Source of the DNA: Adhaeretor mobilis
Lineage (GTDB): Bacteria; Planctomycetota; Planctomycetia; Pirellulales; Lacipirellulaceae
NCBI RefSeq assembly: GCF_007741515.1
Contig: NZ_CP036263.1
Location: 620,001-684,000, forward strand
Direction of reading: 5' to 3'
Length of the DNA stretch: 64,000 nt
Part shown: positions 1 through 8,831 of the stretch, in pieces
How positions within the stretch are numbered: the stretch's first letter is position 1
How the letters are laid out: each line of letters begins with the position of its first letter
Notes under the pieces: model-generated
The model's database searches: none
The model's input: the letters and a program-made list of their open reading frames with translations, nothing else
Told to the model about the DNA's origin: nothing
Translations under genes and position numbers: made by a program

Positions 1-1
1 T

Positions 2-247
2 GTGTTAGAAACCGAAATGATCTCTCGCAAGAACATCTACCCGAATCTCGACTTCCCCGCCGGCCCGGCGTATTACTTGATGGGTTTCGAGATCGATCTA
101 TTCACACCCATTTTTGTCATGGCGAGAGTCGTCGGCTGGACGGCACACGTCGCTGAACAGCTCTCAGATAACCGCCTCGTCAGGCCGCTGGCAGAGTATG
201 TTGGACCAGGGCCGCGCGAGGTGGTTGGGATAGGCGAGCGCTCGTGA
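2..247 (+). CDS. gltA: Citrate synthase, C-terminal fragment (cut by window edge)
   Basis: This is the last ~80 residues of a citrate or 2-methylcitrate synthase, which condenses acetyl-CoA (or propionyl-CoA) with oxaloacetate in the cytoplasm. The segment NIYPNLDFPAGPAYYLMG followed by FTPIFVMARVVGWTAHVAEQ and RPLAEYVGP matches the family C-terminus, where NxxPNVDF and GWxAHxxEQ lie around the last active-site helix. The true start is upstream of base 1; the GTG at base 2 is only the first codon seen. The fragment cannot separate citrate from methylcitrate synthase. Confidence 0.85.
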   Translation: MLETEMISRKNIYPNLDFPAGPAYYLMGFEIDLFTPIFVMARVVGWTAHVAEQLSDNRLVRPLAEYVGPGPREVVGIGERS

Positions 248-269
248 GTGTTGCCAACGCAGTGTATTT

Positions 270-342
270 AGTCACGGATGACACAGATAACACTGATGAA
301 AGAAGCTGAGCATTCCGTGAACACCCGTGCTATCCGTGGCTA
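270..342. repeat. Imperfect inverted repeat (CACGGAT type)
   Basis: The gap between citrate synthase and rhaB holds two related arms, near 270-300 (CACGGATGACACAGATAACA) and 311-342 (read on the minus strand CCACGGATAGCACGGG). They can fold into a long imperfect hairpin. It resembles the palindromes found in other gaps of this window but has its own sequence. It may act as a transcription end between the convergent genes; no T-tract is seen. Confidence 0.5.
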
Positions 343-362
343 GTGTTCTGGCGCTGAAGCGC

Positions 363-1865
363 TCACGCCGACACGAGCTCTACAAAGCGATCTCGAAACG
401 GTTCCCACCTAGCGGTTTGAGTTGGCTCAATGGTTTCTAGATCAAAGGAGCGGGCAACCGTTTGGCGAACTTCACTCAAGTTGCCCACTTCGCCGCAGCC
501 CATTGCTTGCACCATGAGGTTGCCTACGGCTGTCGCTTCGACGGGGCCGGTGACAACCGGCTTGCTTACGACTTCTGCAGCCATGCGGTTGAGCAGGGTG
601 TTCTGGATGCCACCGCCAACGATGTGCAGCACGTCGAGCGATTCACCGAGCACGCCCTCAAGCTGACCGATCGTTCTACCGTAGCACAGGGCCAAGCTCT
701 CCAAGCAGCAACGGGCGTACTGGCCAGTCGTCTCCGGTACTTCTTGTTTGGTTTCCAGGGCAAACTGCCGAATCTTCGCACGCATGTCGCCCGGCGCGGC
801 GAACTCCGCACGGTCTGGATTGATGATCGTGCGGCCTGGCTCAGCCGCTTCGGCCTCTTTCACGAGATGGGCAAAGCTAGCTTGCTGGCCTTCCTTTTCA
901 AGATCGCGTTTCAGTTCTTGGATGAGCCACAAGCCGGCGATATTTTTCAGCAAGCGAATTGTGCGTTGGGCCCCACGCTCGTTCGTGAAAGGGGCTTCTC
1001 TGGCGGCCGTGCTATACACCGGCGTGTCGCGTTCTACGCCCAGTAACGACCACGTTCCGCTGGAAAGATAGCCCCAACTGGCGTCGCCCACTGCTGGTAC
1101 TGCGGCTATTGCCGAACCCGTGTCGTGCGATGCGGGCAACACGACCTGTACGTTGGCGGCAGTGCCAGTTTCTTTGGCGATCTCTGCTCGCAGTGTTCCC
1201 AACTTTGTGCCCGGTTCGATCAGCGGTGCAAATAATTCGCTCGGCAAACCGAGTTGCTCGATCAGGCTAGTGTCCCACTCACCACTTTCGACTGCCAGCA
1301 GGCTACTGGTCGAAGCGATCGTGCGCTCGCATGATAGTTCTCCCGAGAGCCAGTAGTGGAACAGATCTGGCAAGAACACCAAACGACTAGCCGCGTCAAA
1401 CAGGCGTGGCTCTGCTGCGTGGCGCGCTGCTAACTGAAAGATTGTATTCAGTGGCATCAATTGAATGCCGGTGCGCTCGTAAAGCGGCTCGAATCCGCCG
1501 AGTTCTTCGAGCACACGCTCGCAGGCCGCATCATTGGCTGGGTCGCGATAGCAGTGTGGAAGAGCGAGCAGTTCGCCACTCGCGCCCAGCAGCGTCCAAT
1601 CTACGCCCCAAGTATCGACGCCCACACTTTGCAACTCAGCATCGTTTTCCTTGCACCAAGCTGCGCCTGCGCGCAGGCCCGTGAGAATGTGTTGCCAGAT
1701 GCCAGTGAGATTCCAAACGGGCCCCGTGGGTGTAGGGCACGGAGAGTGCTCAAAGCGGTGGACTTCTTCAAGTTGCAACTTCAGCGGGCTACCAGCCAAT
1801 ACGCCAACAATTGCGCGGCCGGAACTAGCGCCGAGATCAATGGCGAGATGTGCGGGTGACGACAT
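363..1865 (-). CDS. rhaB: Rhamnulokinase
   Basis: Phosphorylates L-rhamnulose to rhamnulose 1-phosphate with ATP, the second step of rhamnose catabolism. The 500-residue protein has the FGGY-kinase fold: the N-terminal phosphate loop AIDLGASSGRAIVG (residues 8-21), PASHDTGSAIAAVP near 250 and the C-terminal adenosine loop HIVGGGIQNTLLNRMAA near 415-430. Length is normal for RhaB. It lies 43 bases downstream of the rhamnulose-phosphate aldolase fusion gene on the same strand, so the product of this enzyme is the substrate of its neighbour. Planctomycetes commonly grow on rhamnose from algal polysaccharides. No isomerase gene lies in the window. Confidence 0.93.
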   Translation of the reverse strand: MSSPAHLAIDLGASSGRAIVGVLAGSPLKLQLEEVHRFEHSPCPTPTGPVWNLTGIWQHILTGLRAGAAWCKENDAELQSVGVDTWGVDWTLLGASGELLALPHCYRDPANDAACERVLEELGGFEPLYERTGIQLMPLNTIFQLAARHAAEPRLFDAASRLVFLPDLFHYWLSGELSCERTIASTSSLLAVESGEWDTSLIEQLGLPSELFAPLIEPGTKLGTLRAEIAKETGTAANVQVVLPASHDTGSAIAAVPAVGDASWGYLSSGTWSLLGVERDTPVYSTAAREAPFTNERGAQRTIRLLKNIAGLWLIQELKRDLEKEGQQASFAHLVKEAEAAEPGRTIINPDRAEFAAPGDMRAKIRQFALETKQEVPETTGQYARCCLESLALCYGRTIGQLEGVLGESLDVLHIVGGGIQNTLLNRMAAEVVSKPVVTGPVEATAVGNLMVQAMGCGEVGNLSEVRQTVARSFDLETIEPTQTARWEPFRDRFVELVSA

Positions 1866-1908
1866 GGGAACAGCCTAGCAAAGACGAGAATACTAAAGTT
1901 GGCAAACT

Positions 1909-4101
1909 TTATCGCAAGAACGCTTCGTGCAAGCCGCCATCCACGTTAATGATTTGCCCCGTAGTTTTACTAGAGGCATCGGAGAGCAGGAACCAAGCCG
2001 CCTCGGCTTGATCTTCTGTCCTAATGGGGCGTTTGGTAAGCGTGCGTTGTGCGTAAAATTCGGCGAGCTTGTCTTGCAACGCGTCGTCCGATTCCGATTC
2101 TTCAAAGGGAATATCGTACTTCGTGAGCGAAGAGATCACCCGATCACGCGGGAACATGGTCGAGCCTGCGATGACCGTTGCCGGGGCGATCGCGTTGACA
2201 CGCATGAGCGGTGCCATCTCGATAGCCAGTTCTCTTACCAAGTGGTTGGCTGCGGCTTTGGAAGTATCGTAGGCCACGGAGCCTTTTTTCGCGACTGCTG
2301 CGTTCACACTTGTCGTGAGTACGATGGAACCTTCGAGGTCCTGCTCTTCAAACAAGCTGCGAGCTTCGTCCACAAGGTTGTAACTGCCGCGTACGTTCAC
2401 ATCGAAGGTGAGCTTCCAGGCATCGTCGGAAAGCTTGCCGTCGCGACTTGGCGGCAGGAACACGCCAGCGGTTACCACCAAATGATCGAGGCCACCATAA
2501 GCGAGCAACGTTTGTTGGAGTGCTTCGCGAATGGATTCGCGGTCCGTGATATTCACGCTCAAACCAATCGCCGGGCCACAACCAGAGATGCCGGTGCCTG
2601 ATACGCCAATGCCTTGCCCGTACTTCTCAGTCAGTTCGTTGGCGGTCGCTTCGGCCATTTCGGCGTTTAGATCAGCACAAACGATATGGGCTCCTTCGCT
2701 CGCCAGTCGGTGAGCAATCTGCTTGCCAATGCCTGAGCCGGCACCCACGACAAGCACAATCTTGCTGGCCAGTTCCTTGGCAGGAGGCATGCGTTTGAGC
2801 TTGGCTTCTTCGAGCAGCCAATATTCGATATCGAAGGCTTCCTGTTGCGGCAGCGAGATGTACTCGTCCATTGCCTCAGCACCACGCATCACTTCGACCG
2901 CACAGTTATAGAACTCCGCCGTCACGCGCGATTCGCTCTTGTTCTTCCCCCACGCGATCATGCCGATTCCAGGGATCAACACGACGGTCGGATTCGGATC
3001 ACGCATGGCCGGCGAGTTGTCGTGTTTGCAAGCTTCGTAGTAGGCCGCGTAATCTTTGCGGTACTGCTCCAACCCGGCTGCCAGCTTGGCCTTCAGATCT
3101 GCAGTGGATTCCGTTTGCGGATTCCAATCGACGTACAACGGTTTGATCTTCGTGCGCAAGAAGTGATCTGGGCAACTGGTGCCGAGCTCGGCAAGCCGCT
3201 GTGCATCGTGCGAATTAACAAATCGCAGGATCGTGGTGTCGCTTTGTAGCGTGCCTACGAAGCGTTTTTGTTGGCTTACTTGACCACGCAGCCAAGGTAA
3301 GATCTCTACGAGCGTCGCATCACGTTTTTCATCGCTCAGAGTATCATACTTCTGGCCGCCGAACGTATCCGCACCCTTGTCTTTGCTCTCGATAAAATCA
3401 GCTGCTTGATCGATCAGCTTGAGCGTCAACTCGTAACATTCTTTATCATCCTCCGCCCAGTTGATCAGGCCGTGCTGACCCATGACTAGCCCGTCGAGCG
3501 TTGGGTCTGCTTCATGAGCTTGTTGCATCATCAGGCCCAGCTCGAACCCGGGACGCAACCAGGGGACCCAGCCGATCTTGTCGCCGAAGATTTCTTGAGT
3601 GAGTTCCTTGCTGCGACGACTGGCGGCAATCGAAATTACCGAGTTCGGGTGCATGTGGTCGATGTGCTTTTGTGGCAGGAAGCCGTGCAGCGGCGTGTCG
3701 ATCGAGCTGGCCCGCGGGTTGAGGTTGAACGTGCAGTGTGGGAACTGGCCGACCATGGAGTCTTCCACGGGTGTCTTCGGGCCGCGATCAGCCTGCCCGT
3801 TGTAGTACTCGCGAAGGCCCAGCAGTTTGTCCATATAGAGCGACGCGAAGTTCTCGGACTTACTCGTGCGCAGGTCGCCACCAGAACCCTTCACCCATAA
3901 GACTTCCACTTCCTCACCTGTAAGCGGGTCGGTCTCCGTGAGCTTCGACGAAGTGTTGCCGCCGCCTGTATTCGTGATCCGCAAGTCGGAGCCCAGGCAG
4001 TTGGAACGGTAGACCAGACGATCGACGCCTGTGAGCTTGCTGGCGACCGAGTCGTCCCAGAGATTGTTGACACGTTGGTCTTTTGCGAGAGAAGTTGACA
4101 T
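1909..4101 (-). CDS. rhaD: Bifunctional rhamnulose-1-phosphate aldolase / short-chain dehydrogenase
   Basis: Cleaves rhamnulose 1-phosphate to dihydroxyacetone phosphate and L-lactaldehyde and probably oxidises the lactaldehyde. The N-terminal ~430 residues form a class II aldolase (KGSGGDLRT, PLHGFLP and the metal-ligand region HIDHMHPNS). The rest is a short-chain dehydrogenase with VVGAGSGIGKQIA for NAD(P) binding and the catalytic YDTSK. This fusion is typical of Bacteroidetes, Bacillus and planctomycete rhamnose clusters. I prefer the ATG at 4101 (MSTSLAKDQ), with AGGG about 9 bases upstream, over the in-frame GTG at 4140. First gene of an operon with rhaB. Confidence 0.92.
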   Translation of the reverse strand: MSTSLAKDQRVNNLWDDSVASKLTGVDRLVYRSNCLGSDLRITNTGGGNTSSKLTETDPLTGEEVEVLWVKGSGGDLRTSKSENFASLYMDKLLGLREYYNGQADRGPKTPVEDSMVGQFPHCTFNLNPRASSIDTPLHGFLPQKHIDHMHPNSVISIAASRRSKELTQEIFGDKIGWVPWLRPGFELGLMMQQAHEADPTLDGLVMGQHGLINWAEDDKECYELTLKLIDQAADFIESKDKGADTFGGQKYDTLSDEKRDATLVEILPWLRGQVSQQKRFVGTLQSDTTILRFVNSHDAQRLAELGTSCPDHFLRTKIKPLYVDWNPQTESTADLKAKLAAGLEQYRKDYAAYYEACKHDNSPAMRDPNPTVVLIPGIGMIAWGKNKSESRVTAEFYNCAVEVMRGAEAMDEYISLPQQEAFDIEYWLLEEAKLKRMPPAKELASKIVLVVGAGSGIGKQIAHRLASEGAHIVCADLNAEMAEATANELTEKYGQGIGVSGTGISGCGPAIGLSVNITDRESIREALQQTLLAYGGLDHLVVTAGVFLPPSRDGKLSDDAWKLTFDVNVRGSYNLVDEARSLFEEQDLEGSIVLTTSVNAAVAKKGSVAYDTSKAAANHLVRELAIEMAPLMRVNAIAPATVIAGSTMFPRDRVISSLTKYDIPFEESESDDALQDKLAEFYAQRTLTKRPIRTEDQAEAAWFLLSDASSKTTGQIINVDGGLHEAFLR

Positions 4102-4152
4102 GGTCGACGCCCTAAAAGTGTTGTTTTGTGAGTGTTTCACCCGATTGAATCA

Positions 4153-4184
4153 TTGATAACCAACATAATCGGTCATATAATGAC
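4153..4184 (+). promoter_or_regulatory. Promoter of the DeoR regulator with overlapping operator
   Basis: TTGATA at 4153-4158 and a perfect TATAAT at 4176-4181 are separated by exactly 17 bases, a near-consensus housekeeping promoter reading rightwards. A perfect inverted repeat GTCAT-ATA-ATGAC (4172-4184) covers the -10 box, as expected of a repressor site. It sits in the 85-base gap shared with the divergent rhamnose operon, so one bound regulator could control both directions. Which protein binds it is inferred from position only. Confidence 0.65.
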
Positions 4185-4234
4185 GGATGTCAAGCAGGAA
4201 AACCCTAGTTCCATGGTTTATTGTGAGAGTTTAC

Positions 4235-5041
4235 GTGGGAAAGCAGGTAAAAAACAACACGATCCCACTTGCTCGCGAGCGGAGGCTGGAGATTCTGGCC
4301 CAGCTCAACGAGCAGGGTTCAGTGCGTGTCACCAGTCTAGCAGAGAATTACCAGGTCGCGGAGGAAACGATCCGCCGCGATCTCGACAAGCTCCACGGCG
4401 AAGGTCGGCTGGCCAGGACGCATGGCGGGGCGCTGAGCGTGCGCAACGATCGCTTCGACCTTCCCGTGTCTGTTCGCAAGAACAGACGCATCGAGGAGAA
4501 GCAAGCAATCGCCAAGTGCGCTCTGCAATACATCCAACCCAACGAAGTGATCGCACTGGACGCATCGACCTCCGCCTTGGAGTTGGCTTGCCTGCTGCCC
4601 GACATGCCGTTGACGGTCATCACCAACAGCATCGACGCCGCCCGATTGTTGCTTGATAGGCCAAAGCTTCAGGTGATCTCCACCGGCGGCCAGCTCAATC
4701 CTCAATCGGCTTGCTTTCTTGGATCTTTGGCAGAAGCTACGCTGCGGCAGTTTTCCATCGAGAAGGCATTTATCTCCTGCAAGGGAATCGACATGGCCCG
4801 CGGCTACAGTGAAGCCTCCACGGAACACGCCTCACTCAAACGGCTACTCATGAAGCTTGCCGACCAGACCATCTTGCTTGCCGATCACTCCAAGTTTGGC
4901 GTGCGCTCGATGGTATATTCGGGCGAGCTACAGGATGTTGCTCATGTCGTAACGGACGAACACACCGACGGTGAATACCTTGAGGCTCTTGCCGATGCAG
5001 GAGTTAAGGCGGAAGTTGCTGCGAACGGATCATCCGCGTAG
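4235..5041 (+). CDS. DeoR/GlpR-family transcriptional regulator of rhamnose use
   Basis: A sugar-phosphate-responsive repressor. The N-terminal winged helix carries the DeoR signature (RRLEILAQL, VRVTSLAENYQVAEETIRRDLDKL, RTHGGA) and the rest is the DeoR C-terminal sensor domain (ALDASTSALELA, VITNSID, ADHSKFG). The open frame extends up to an ATG at 4187, but that codon lies only 6 bases after the -10 box at 4176-4181, so the start is probably GTG 4235 (AGAG just upstream) or GTG 4223. It is divergent from rhaD-rhaB and is their likely regulator. Its TAG stop (5039-5041) is supplied by the palindromic element that begins at 5038. Confidence 0.85.
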   Translation: MGKQVKNNTIPLARERRLEILAQLNEQGSVRVTSLAENYQVAEETIRRDLDKLHGEGRLARTHGGALSVRNDRFDLPVSVRKNRRIEEKQAIAKCALQYIQPNEVIALDASTSALELACLLPDMPLTVITNSIDAARLLLDRPKLQVISTGGQLNPQSACFLGSLAEATLRQFSIEKAFISCKGIDMARGYSEASTEHASLKRLLMKLADQTILLADHSKFGVRSMVYSGELQDVAHVVTDEHTDGEYLEALADAGVKAEVAANGSSA

Positions 5042-5141
5042 CCCACGCCTCTGGCGTGGGATGGTTTGGAATTGCTTGCCAGGTCGTTTCTCTAGCGGAA
5101 AACCAACGAAGGGACCATCCCACGGCAGAGCCGTGGGCTAC
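5038..5141. repeat. 104-bp palindromic element, copy 1
   Basis: Begins GTAGCCCACGCCTCTGGCGT and ends with a nearly exact reverse complement of its first 28 bases (...CGGCAGAGCCGTGGGCTAC). Each arm is itself a small hairpin (CCCACGC-ctct-GGCGTGGG). The architecture is that of a doublet of REP sequences or a very small non-autonomous element. Two further copies follow at 5830 and 6592, all exactly 104 bp. The first TAG of the element is the stop codon of the DeoR gene. Confidence 0.85.
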
Positions 5142-5158
5142 GGGTTACAATACCTGCC

Positions 5159-5833
5159 ATGGATGAAGAGTCGCCCCATGCTGAATTGCCCGAGAACGTA
5201 ATCCGCTTTAGCATGCGCACGCTGCTGATTGCGCTGACGGTGTTGGCTATCGGCATGGCGATAGCGACACCTTTATTCCGTTTCCTCACTCCGGGGCAGC
5301 AACTAAGCACTGCGATTCTCATTGGCTTTACAACATTGTCGACAATTGCCAATCTATTTGTCAGGTCCATGACCTATAAGAACGCCCGGAAAAAGTATCC
5401 CAACGCGATCTTTCTGTTGAAACAATCCTTCGGGATACAGCACATACTCTTTCACATATTTTTTCTGTTCTTCCTGTCTGGTTATTGGCAGATCTTCTTG
5501 TCCAACAAACCTCCCGAGGACCACTATCTGCGCATGGCGTTTTGGGGAACTTTTATTGGTTACAGTTTATCATCCTATCTGACAGGCTCGACACATTTGG
5601 TGTCGCTCCAAGAGGACGGGGTAAGGTTCTACAAACAAACGTTTACTCAAATTCCTAAGCAAACAGTCCCTTGGGCGTACATTCGTGATGTTGAACGTGA
5701 ACCGTACAGACATGGTTTCCGGCTCAAGCGTCTCGATGGAGACATACGTGTGAAAATTCCCGAGTACCAGCGCGAAAAAGTGCTCGCTTTCATCAAAGAA
5801 AAAACGGGCCACGAGTTACAACCATCTCCGTAG
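5159..5833 (+). CDS. Planctomycete membrane protein, tandem paralogue 1
   Basis: Function unknown. The 224-residue protein starts PHAELPENVIRFSMRTLLIA, the RFSxRTLL membrane anchor shared by many unrelated planctomycete proteins. Further hydrophobic segments lie near residues 40-60, 100-125 and 130-150. A soluble C-terminal tail (RFYKQTFTQIPKQTVPWAYI, then IRDVERE) resembles the PH-like domain of YcxB/bPH-type membrane proteins, by feel only. It shares its N-terminus and its last ~14 residues (FIKEKTGHELQPSP) with the next gene, while the middle has diverged. The stop codon comes from palindrome copy 2. Confidence 0.7.
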   Translation: MDEESPHAELPENVIRFSMRTLLIALTVLAIGMAIATPLFRFLTPGQQLSTAILIGFTTLSTIANLFVRSMTYKNARKKYPNAIFLLKQSFGIQHILFHIFFLFFLSGYWQIFLSNKPPEDHYLRMAFWGTFIGYSLSSYLTGSTHLVSLQEDGVRFYKQTFTQIPKQTVPWAYIRDVEREPYRHGFRLKRLDGDIRVKIPEYQREKVLAFIKEKTGHELQPSP

Positions 5834-5933
5834 CCCACGCCTCTGGCGTGGGATGGTTGGCGATTGCTTGCCAGGTCGTTTCTCTAGCGGAAAACCAACG
5901 AAGGGACCATCCCACGGCAGAGCCGCGGGCTAC
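5830..5933. repeat. 104-bp palindromic element, copy 2
   Basis: Same length and ends as copy 1 with a few substitutions (for example CCGCGGGC for CCGTGGGC in the right arm). Its GTAG start gives the stop codon of the gene ending at 5833. The ~25 bases after copies 1 and 2 (GGGTTACAATACCTGCCATG) are also the same, so element and following gene start were duplicated together. Confidence 0.85.
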
Positions 5934-5950
5934 GGGTTACAATACCTGCC

Positions 5951-6595
5951 ATGGCCGAAGAGTTACCCCATGCTGAATTGCCCGAGAACGTAATCCGCTT
6001 CAGCATGCGCACGCTGCTGATTGCGATGACAGTATTGGCAGTTTGGCTGGCTATCGCCTCGCCCTTCTTGAGGGAGTTGCCCGCGCCGACCTGGGAGGGG
6101 CTTGCCATACTTTCTGTGAGTACTGTTTTTTTCACGGCACTACATTATTTAGTGACACGCTATCGGGAAAATAGATTTCGAGACAAGCATAGCAACGACT
6201 ATCTATTGCAGGCGACCAACCAACAATCAGTATGGCAATGGACCGTCTATCTAGTGTTTATGCCACTGCTATCTATTTTTGTACTCAAAGCCGCTGCAGG
6301 GCATCCAGCACACGGACCTTCTGCATACGTTGGAATGATTGTGGGAACCATTGGCGGAGCATGGCTAGCCGAGCGACTAAAACACTACGCCATGAATGAT
6401 GAAGGCATTCATTATGTCTGGGGGATGAGATCCTGGGGTGATATTCGTGGACTTTATCAAGCCAAGCAGCGAAATGTTATTTGTTTAAAGACACGCTTTA
6501 GTGAGTTTTATTTCCAACTACCTGAAGAGCAACGAGAAGAAGTCCTCGCATTCATCAAAGAAAAAACTGGCCACGAGCTACAACCATCCCCGTAG
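5951..6595 (+). CDS. Planctomycete membrane protein, tandem paralogue 2
   Basis: Function unknown, 214 residues. The N-terminus (LPHAELPENVIRFSMRTLLI) and C-terminus (EVLAFIKEKTGHELQPSP) are almost identical to the preceding gene, but the central region aligns poorly. Three to four membrane segments are visible (near 20-40, 45-62, 90-110 and 120-140). The tail again looks like a small PH-like domain (MNDEGIHYVWGMRSWGDIRG). Conserved ends around a divergent middle suggest an old duplication with later exchange near the flanking repeats. The stop codon is given by palindrome copy 3. Confidence 0.7.
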   Translation: MAEELPHAELPENVIRFSMRTLLIAMTVLAVWLAIASPFLRELPAPTWEGLAILSVSTVFFTALHYLVTRYRENRFRDKHSNDYLLQATNQQSVWQWTVYLVFMPLLSIFVLKAAAGHPAHGPSAYVGMIVGTIGGAWLAERLKHYAMNDEGIHYVWGMRSWGDIRGLYQAKQRNVICLKTRFSEFYFQLPEEQREEVLAFIKEKTGHELQPSP

Positions 6596-6695
6596 CCCAC
6601 GCCTCTGGCGTGGGATGGTTTGGAATTGCTTGCCAGGTCATTTCTCTAGCGGAAAACCAACGAAGGGACCATCCCACGGCAGAGCCGCGGGCTAC
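6592..6695. repeat. 104-bp palindromic element, copy 3
   Basis: Third full copy, 104 bp with the same terminal inverted repeat. It lies between the second paralogue and the convergent ftsH gene (stop at 6708) and its hairpins could end transcription from both sides. It also provides the stop codon of the gene ending at 6595. Confidence 0.85.
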
Positions 6696-6707
6696 GATTC
6701 GTTACCC

Positions 6708-8831
6708 CTACGAGCCCGAGGCTTCTGCGTCAGAGCCATTCTGAGATTCCTCGCGAGCTGGTCGCTTCGGCTCGGCATCGGTACCGGGCACAACCATCGG
6801 GCCGACGGAGTTTTCTTCCATGATGCGACGGAACTCGTCGCCGTCGATGGTTTCCTCTTTGAGCAGAATCTTGGTGATTGCTTCCAAGGTAGGGCGGCGT
6901 TTTTCCAAAATGTGGCGCACCTTCTCCAGGCCCTCTTCCATGTATTTGTTGACTTGCTCGTCGATCTCGCGGGCGGTTTGCTCGCTATGACCTTGGGCAC
7001 CGCCGAATTCGCCGCCGAGGAATTGGTTGCGGTTGTTCTCGCGGAATTTCACACGGCCCAGTGGGCTCATGCCGAAGTCCATGACCATGCTGCGGGCGAT
7101 GCTAGTGGCCCGTTCCAGATCGCTGGTGGCTCCGTTGCCGATGTCGCCCTCATAAATGATCTCCTCAGCTACCGTTCCGCCTAGGCAGACTTGGATCTGA
7201 CTCTTGAGCTGATCGCGTGTCATCATAAAACGATCGAACTCAGGCCGTTGCATCATGTATCCCAACGCGCCCATTCCGCGGGGCAGAATGGACACTTTGT
7301 GAACTGGGTCGGTGTTCGGTAGCACGTAGGCGACGAGTGCGTGGCCCGCTTCGTGGTAAGCAAGGCGGAGCTTTTCGTCGTCCTGCATGATGCGACTTTT
7401 CTTCTCCAAGCCGACGGCCGAACGCTCGACTGCTTCGTTGAGCTCTACCATGCCGACCGCTTTCTTGCCGTTGCGAGCCGCCAGTAGGGCTGCCTCGTTC
7501 ACAAGGTTTGCTAGGTCCGCACCGACAAAGCCACTGGTGATCGCGGCAATGCGTTTCACGTCGACTTTCTCATCGACTTTGATGTTTTGCAAATGCACGT
7601 TAAGAATATCTTCGCGGCCACCGACGTCGGGTCGATCGACCAGCACATGACGATCGAAACGACCGGGGCGCAACAGCGCTGGGTCGAGTGTTTCGGGGCG
7701 GTTGGTAGCACCCATGACAATGACGCCGCTGTTGGTGCCGAAGCCGTCCATCTCCACGAGCAATGCGTTGAGTGTTTGTTCTCGCTCGTCATGCCCCCCC
7801 ATTTGTCCACTGCCGCGAGTTTTTCCCAGCGCGTCGAGTTCGTCGATGAAGATGATGCACGGAGCGCGTTGCTCTGCCTGGCCGAACATGTCTCGCACGC
7901 GAGCCGCTCCCACGCCGACGAACATCTCGACGAAGTCACTACCTGAAAGGCTATAGAACGGCACTTCCGCTTCGCCGGCAACCGCCCTGGCAAGTAGTGT
8001 TTTACCGGTGCCCGGAGGGCCCACCAGTAGCACGCCTCTTGGAATGCGTCCGCCGAGGCGATGGTAACGCTCAGGGTTTTTCAGGAAGTCGACCACTTCG
8101 CGCAACTCATCGACCGCTTCTTCGATGCCAGCCACATCGTCGAACGAGGCATCGATGTCGTCCTGAGCGATCAGTTTGCCGCGGCTACGCCCGAATGCCA
8201 TGGGCGAACCGGCACCGCCCATGCGGCGAAGCATGATGATCATTAAAAGTACAAACATGCCGGTAAGCATGAGCACAGGCAGTAGCCCCAACCACTGGCT
8301 TGGGGTTTGTTCGTAGTCCCAATCCGTGATGTTGTTTTCGGCCAACAGATTCACAAAGCGTTGTTCCGAGGGAAGTCGGTCCACGCGGAACTTGACGCGA
8401 CCTTCCGTTTCTTTGAATGCAGTACTAGCCTGGTCATTCGTTGTTCCTTGATTTCCTTGGCCCGGATCGCCTTGACTGCCTTCTGTCGATTTGCCAGGTA
8501 AATCGCGATAGAACTTCTTGACGGTGCCAGTCACACCCGTCGACCCCACGACGAGGTCCTTGGGATCGCTCAGCTTAAGCTGCACGGGCTCCTTCGCCTT
8601 GGGTCGGTCTACAGTGATGTAGCGTGGGTCGTCGTCGTTTTCTGGGTTGCTCGCGACGAGCAGTTGTTCCAACTCGCTCATGCTAATTTCGAGCGCATTA
8701 TTGCCGCTGAATACCGTGCCGAGCAGTAGCAGGATGATGAACATGCCCAGCACGTACCACACGAGATTGCCACCCTGAGACGCGGGCTTTTTCTCGGCAG
8801 ATTGTTTCTTGTCTTCTTTGGAATTGTCCAT
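6708..8831 (-). CDS. ftsH: ATP-dependent zinc metalloprotease FtsH
   Basis: Membrane-anchored AAA protease that degrades misfolded and regulatory membrane proteins. Membrane segments lie near residues 23-43 and 181-202, with a periplasmic loop carrying a Gly/Gln/Ser-rich stretch (about 113-137). The AAA module has Walker A GPPGTGKT (271-278), Walker [10 protein letters not shown] (about 326-334) and the second region of homology near 376-394. The protease domain has the zinc motif HEAGH (493-497) and a downstream acidic ligand in TSDLERAT. At 707 residues it is slightly long for the family. The ATG at 8831 is followed by a hydrophilic cytoplasmic tail of ~20 residues. It appears to be a single-gene unit. 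Confidence 0.96.
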   Translation of the reverse strand: MDNSKEDKKQSAEKKPASQGGNLVWYVLGMFIILLLLGTVFSGNNALEISMSELEQLLVASNPENDDDPRYITVDRPKAKEPVQLKLSDPKDLVVGSTGVTGTVKKFYRDLPGKSTEGSQGDPGQGNQGTTNDQASTAFKETEGRVKFRVDRLPSEQRFVNLLAENNITDWDYEQTPSQWLGLLPVLMLTGMFVLLMIIMLRRMGGAGSPMAFGRSRGKLIAQDDIDASFDDVAGIEEAVDELREVVDFLKNPERYHRLGGRIPRGVLLVGPPGTGKTLLARAVAGEAEVPFYSLSGSDFVEMFVGVGAARVRDMFGQAEQRAPCIIFIDELDALGKTRGSGQMGGHDEREQTLNALLVEMDGFGTNSGVIVMGATNRPETLDPALLRPGRFDRHVLVDRPDVGGREDILNVHLQNIKVDEKVDVKRIAAITSGFVGADLANLVNEAALLAARNGKKAVGMVELNEAVERSAVGLEKKSRIMQDDEKLRLAYHEAGHALVAYVLPNTDPVHKVSILPRGMGALGYMMQRPEFDRFMMTRDQLKSQIQVCLGGTVAEEIIYEGDIGNGATSDLERATSIARSMVMDFGMSPLGRVKFRENNRNQFLGGEFGGAQGHSEQTAREIDEQVNKYMEEGLEKVRHILEKRRPTLEAITKILLKEETIDGDEFRRIMEENSVGPMVVPGTDAEPKRPAREESQNGSDAEASGS

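Noticed and set aside
5038..6695. CRISPR array made of the three 104-bp repeats
   Set aside because: Copies are 104 bp, palindromic and ~690 bp apart with genes between; no short regular spacers.
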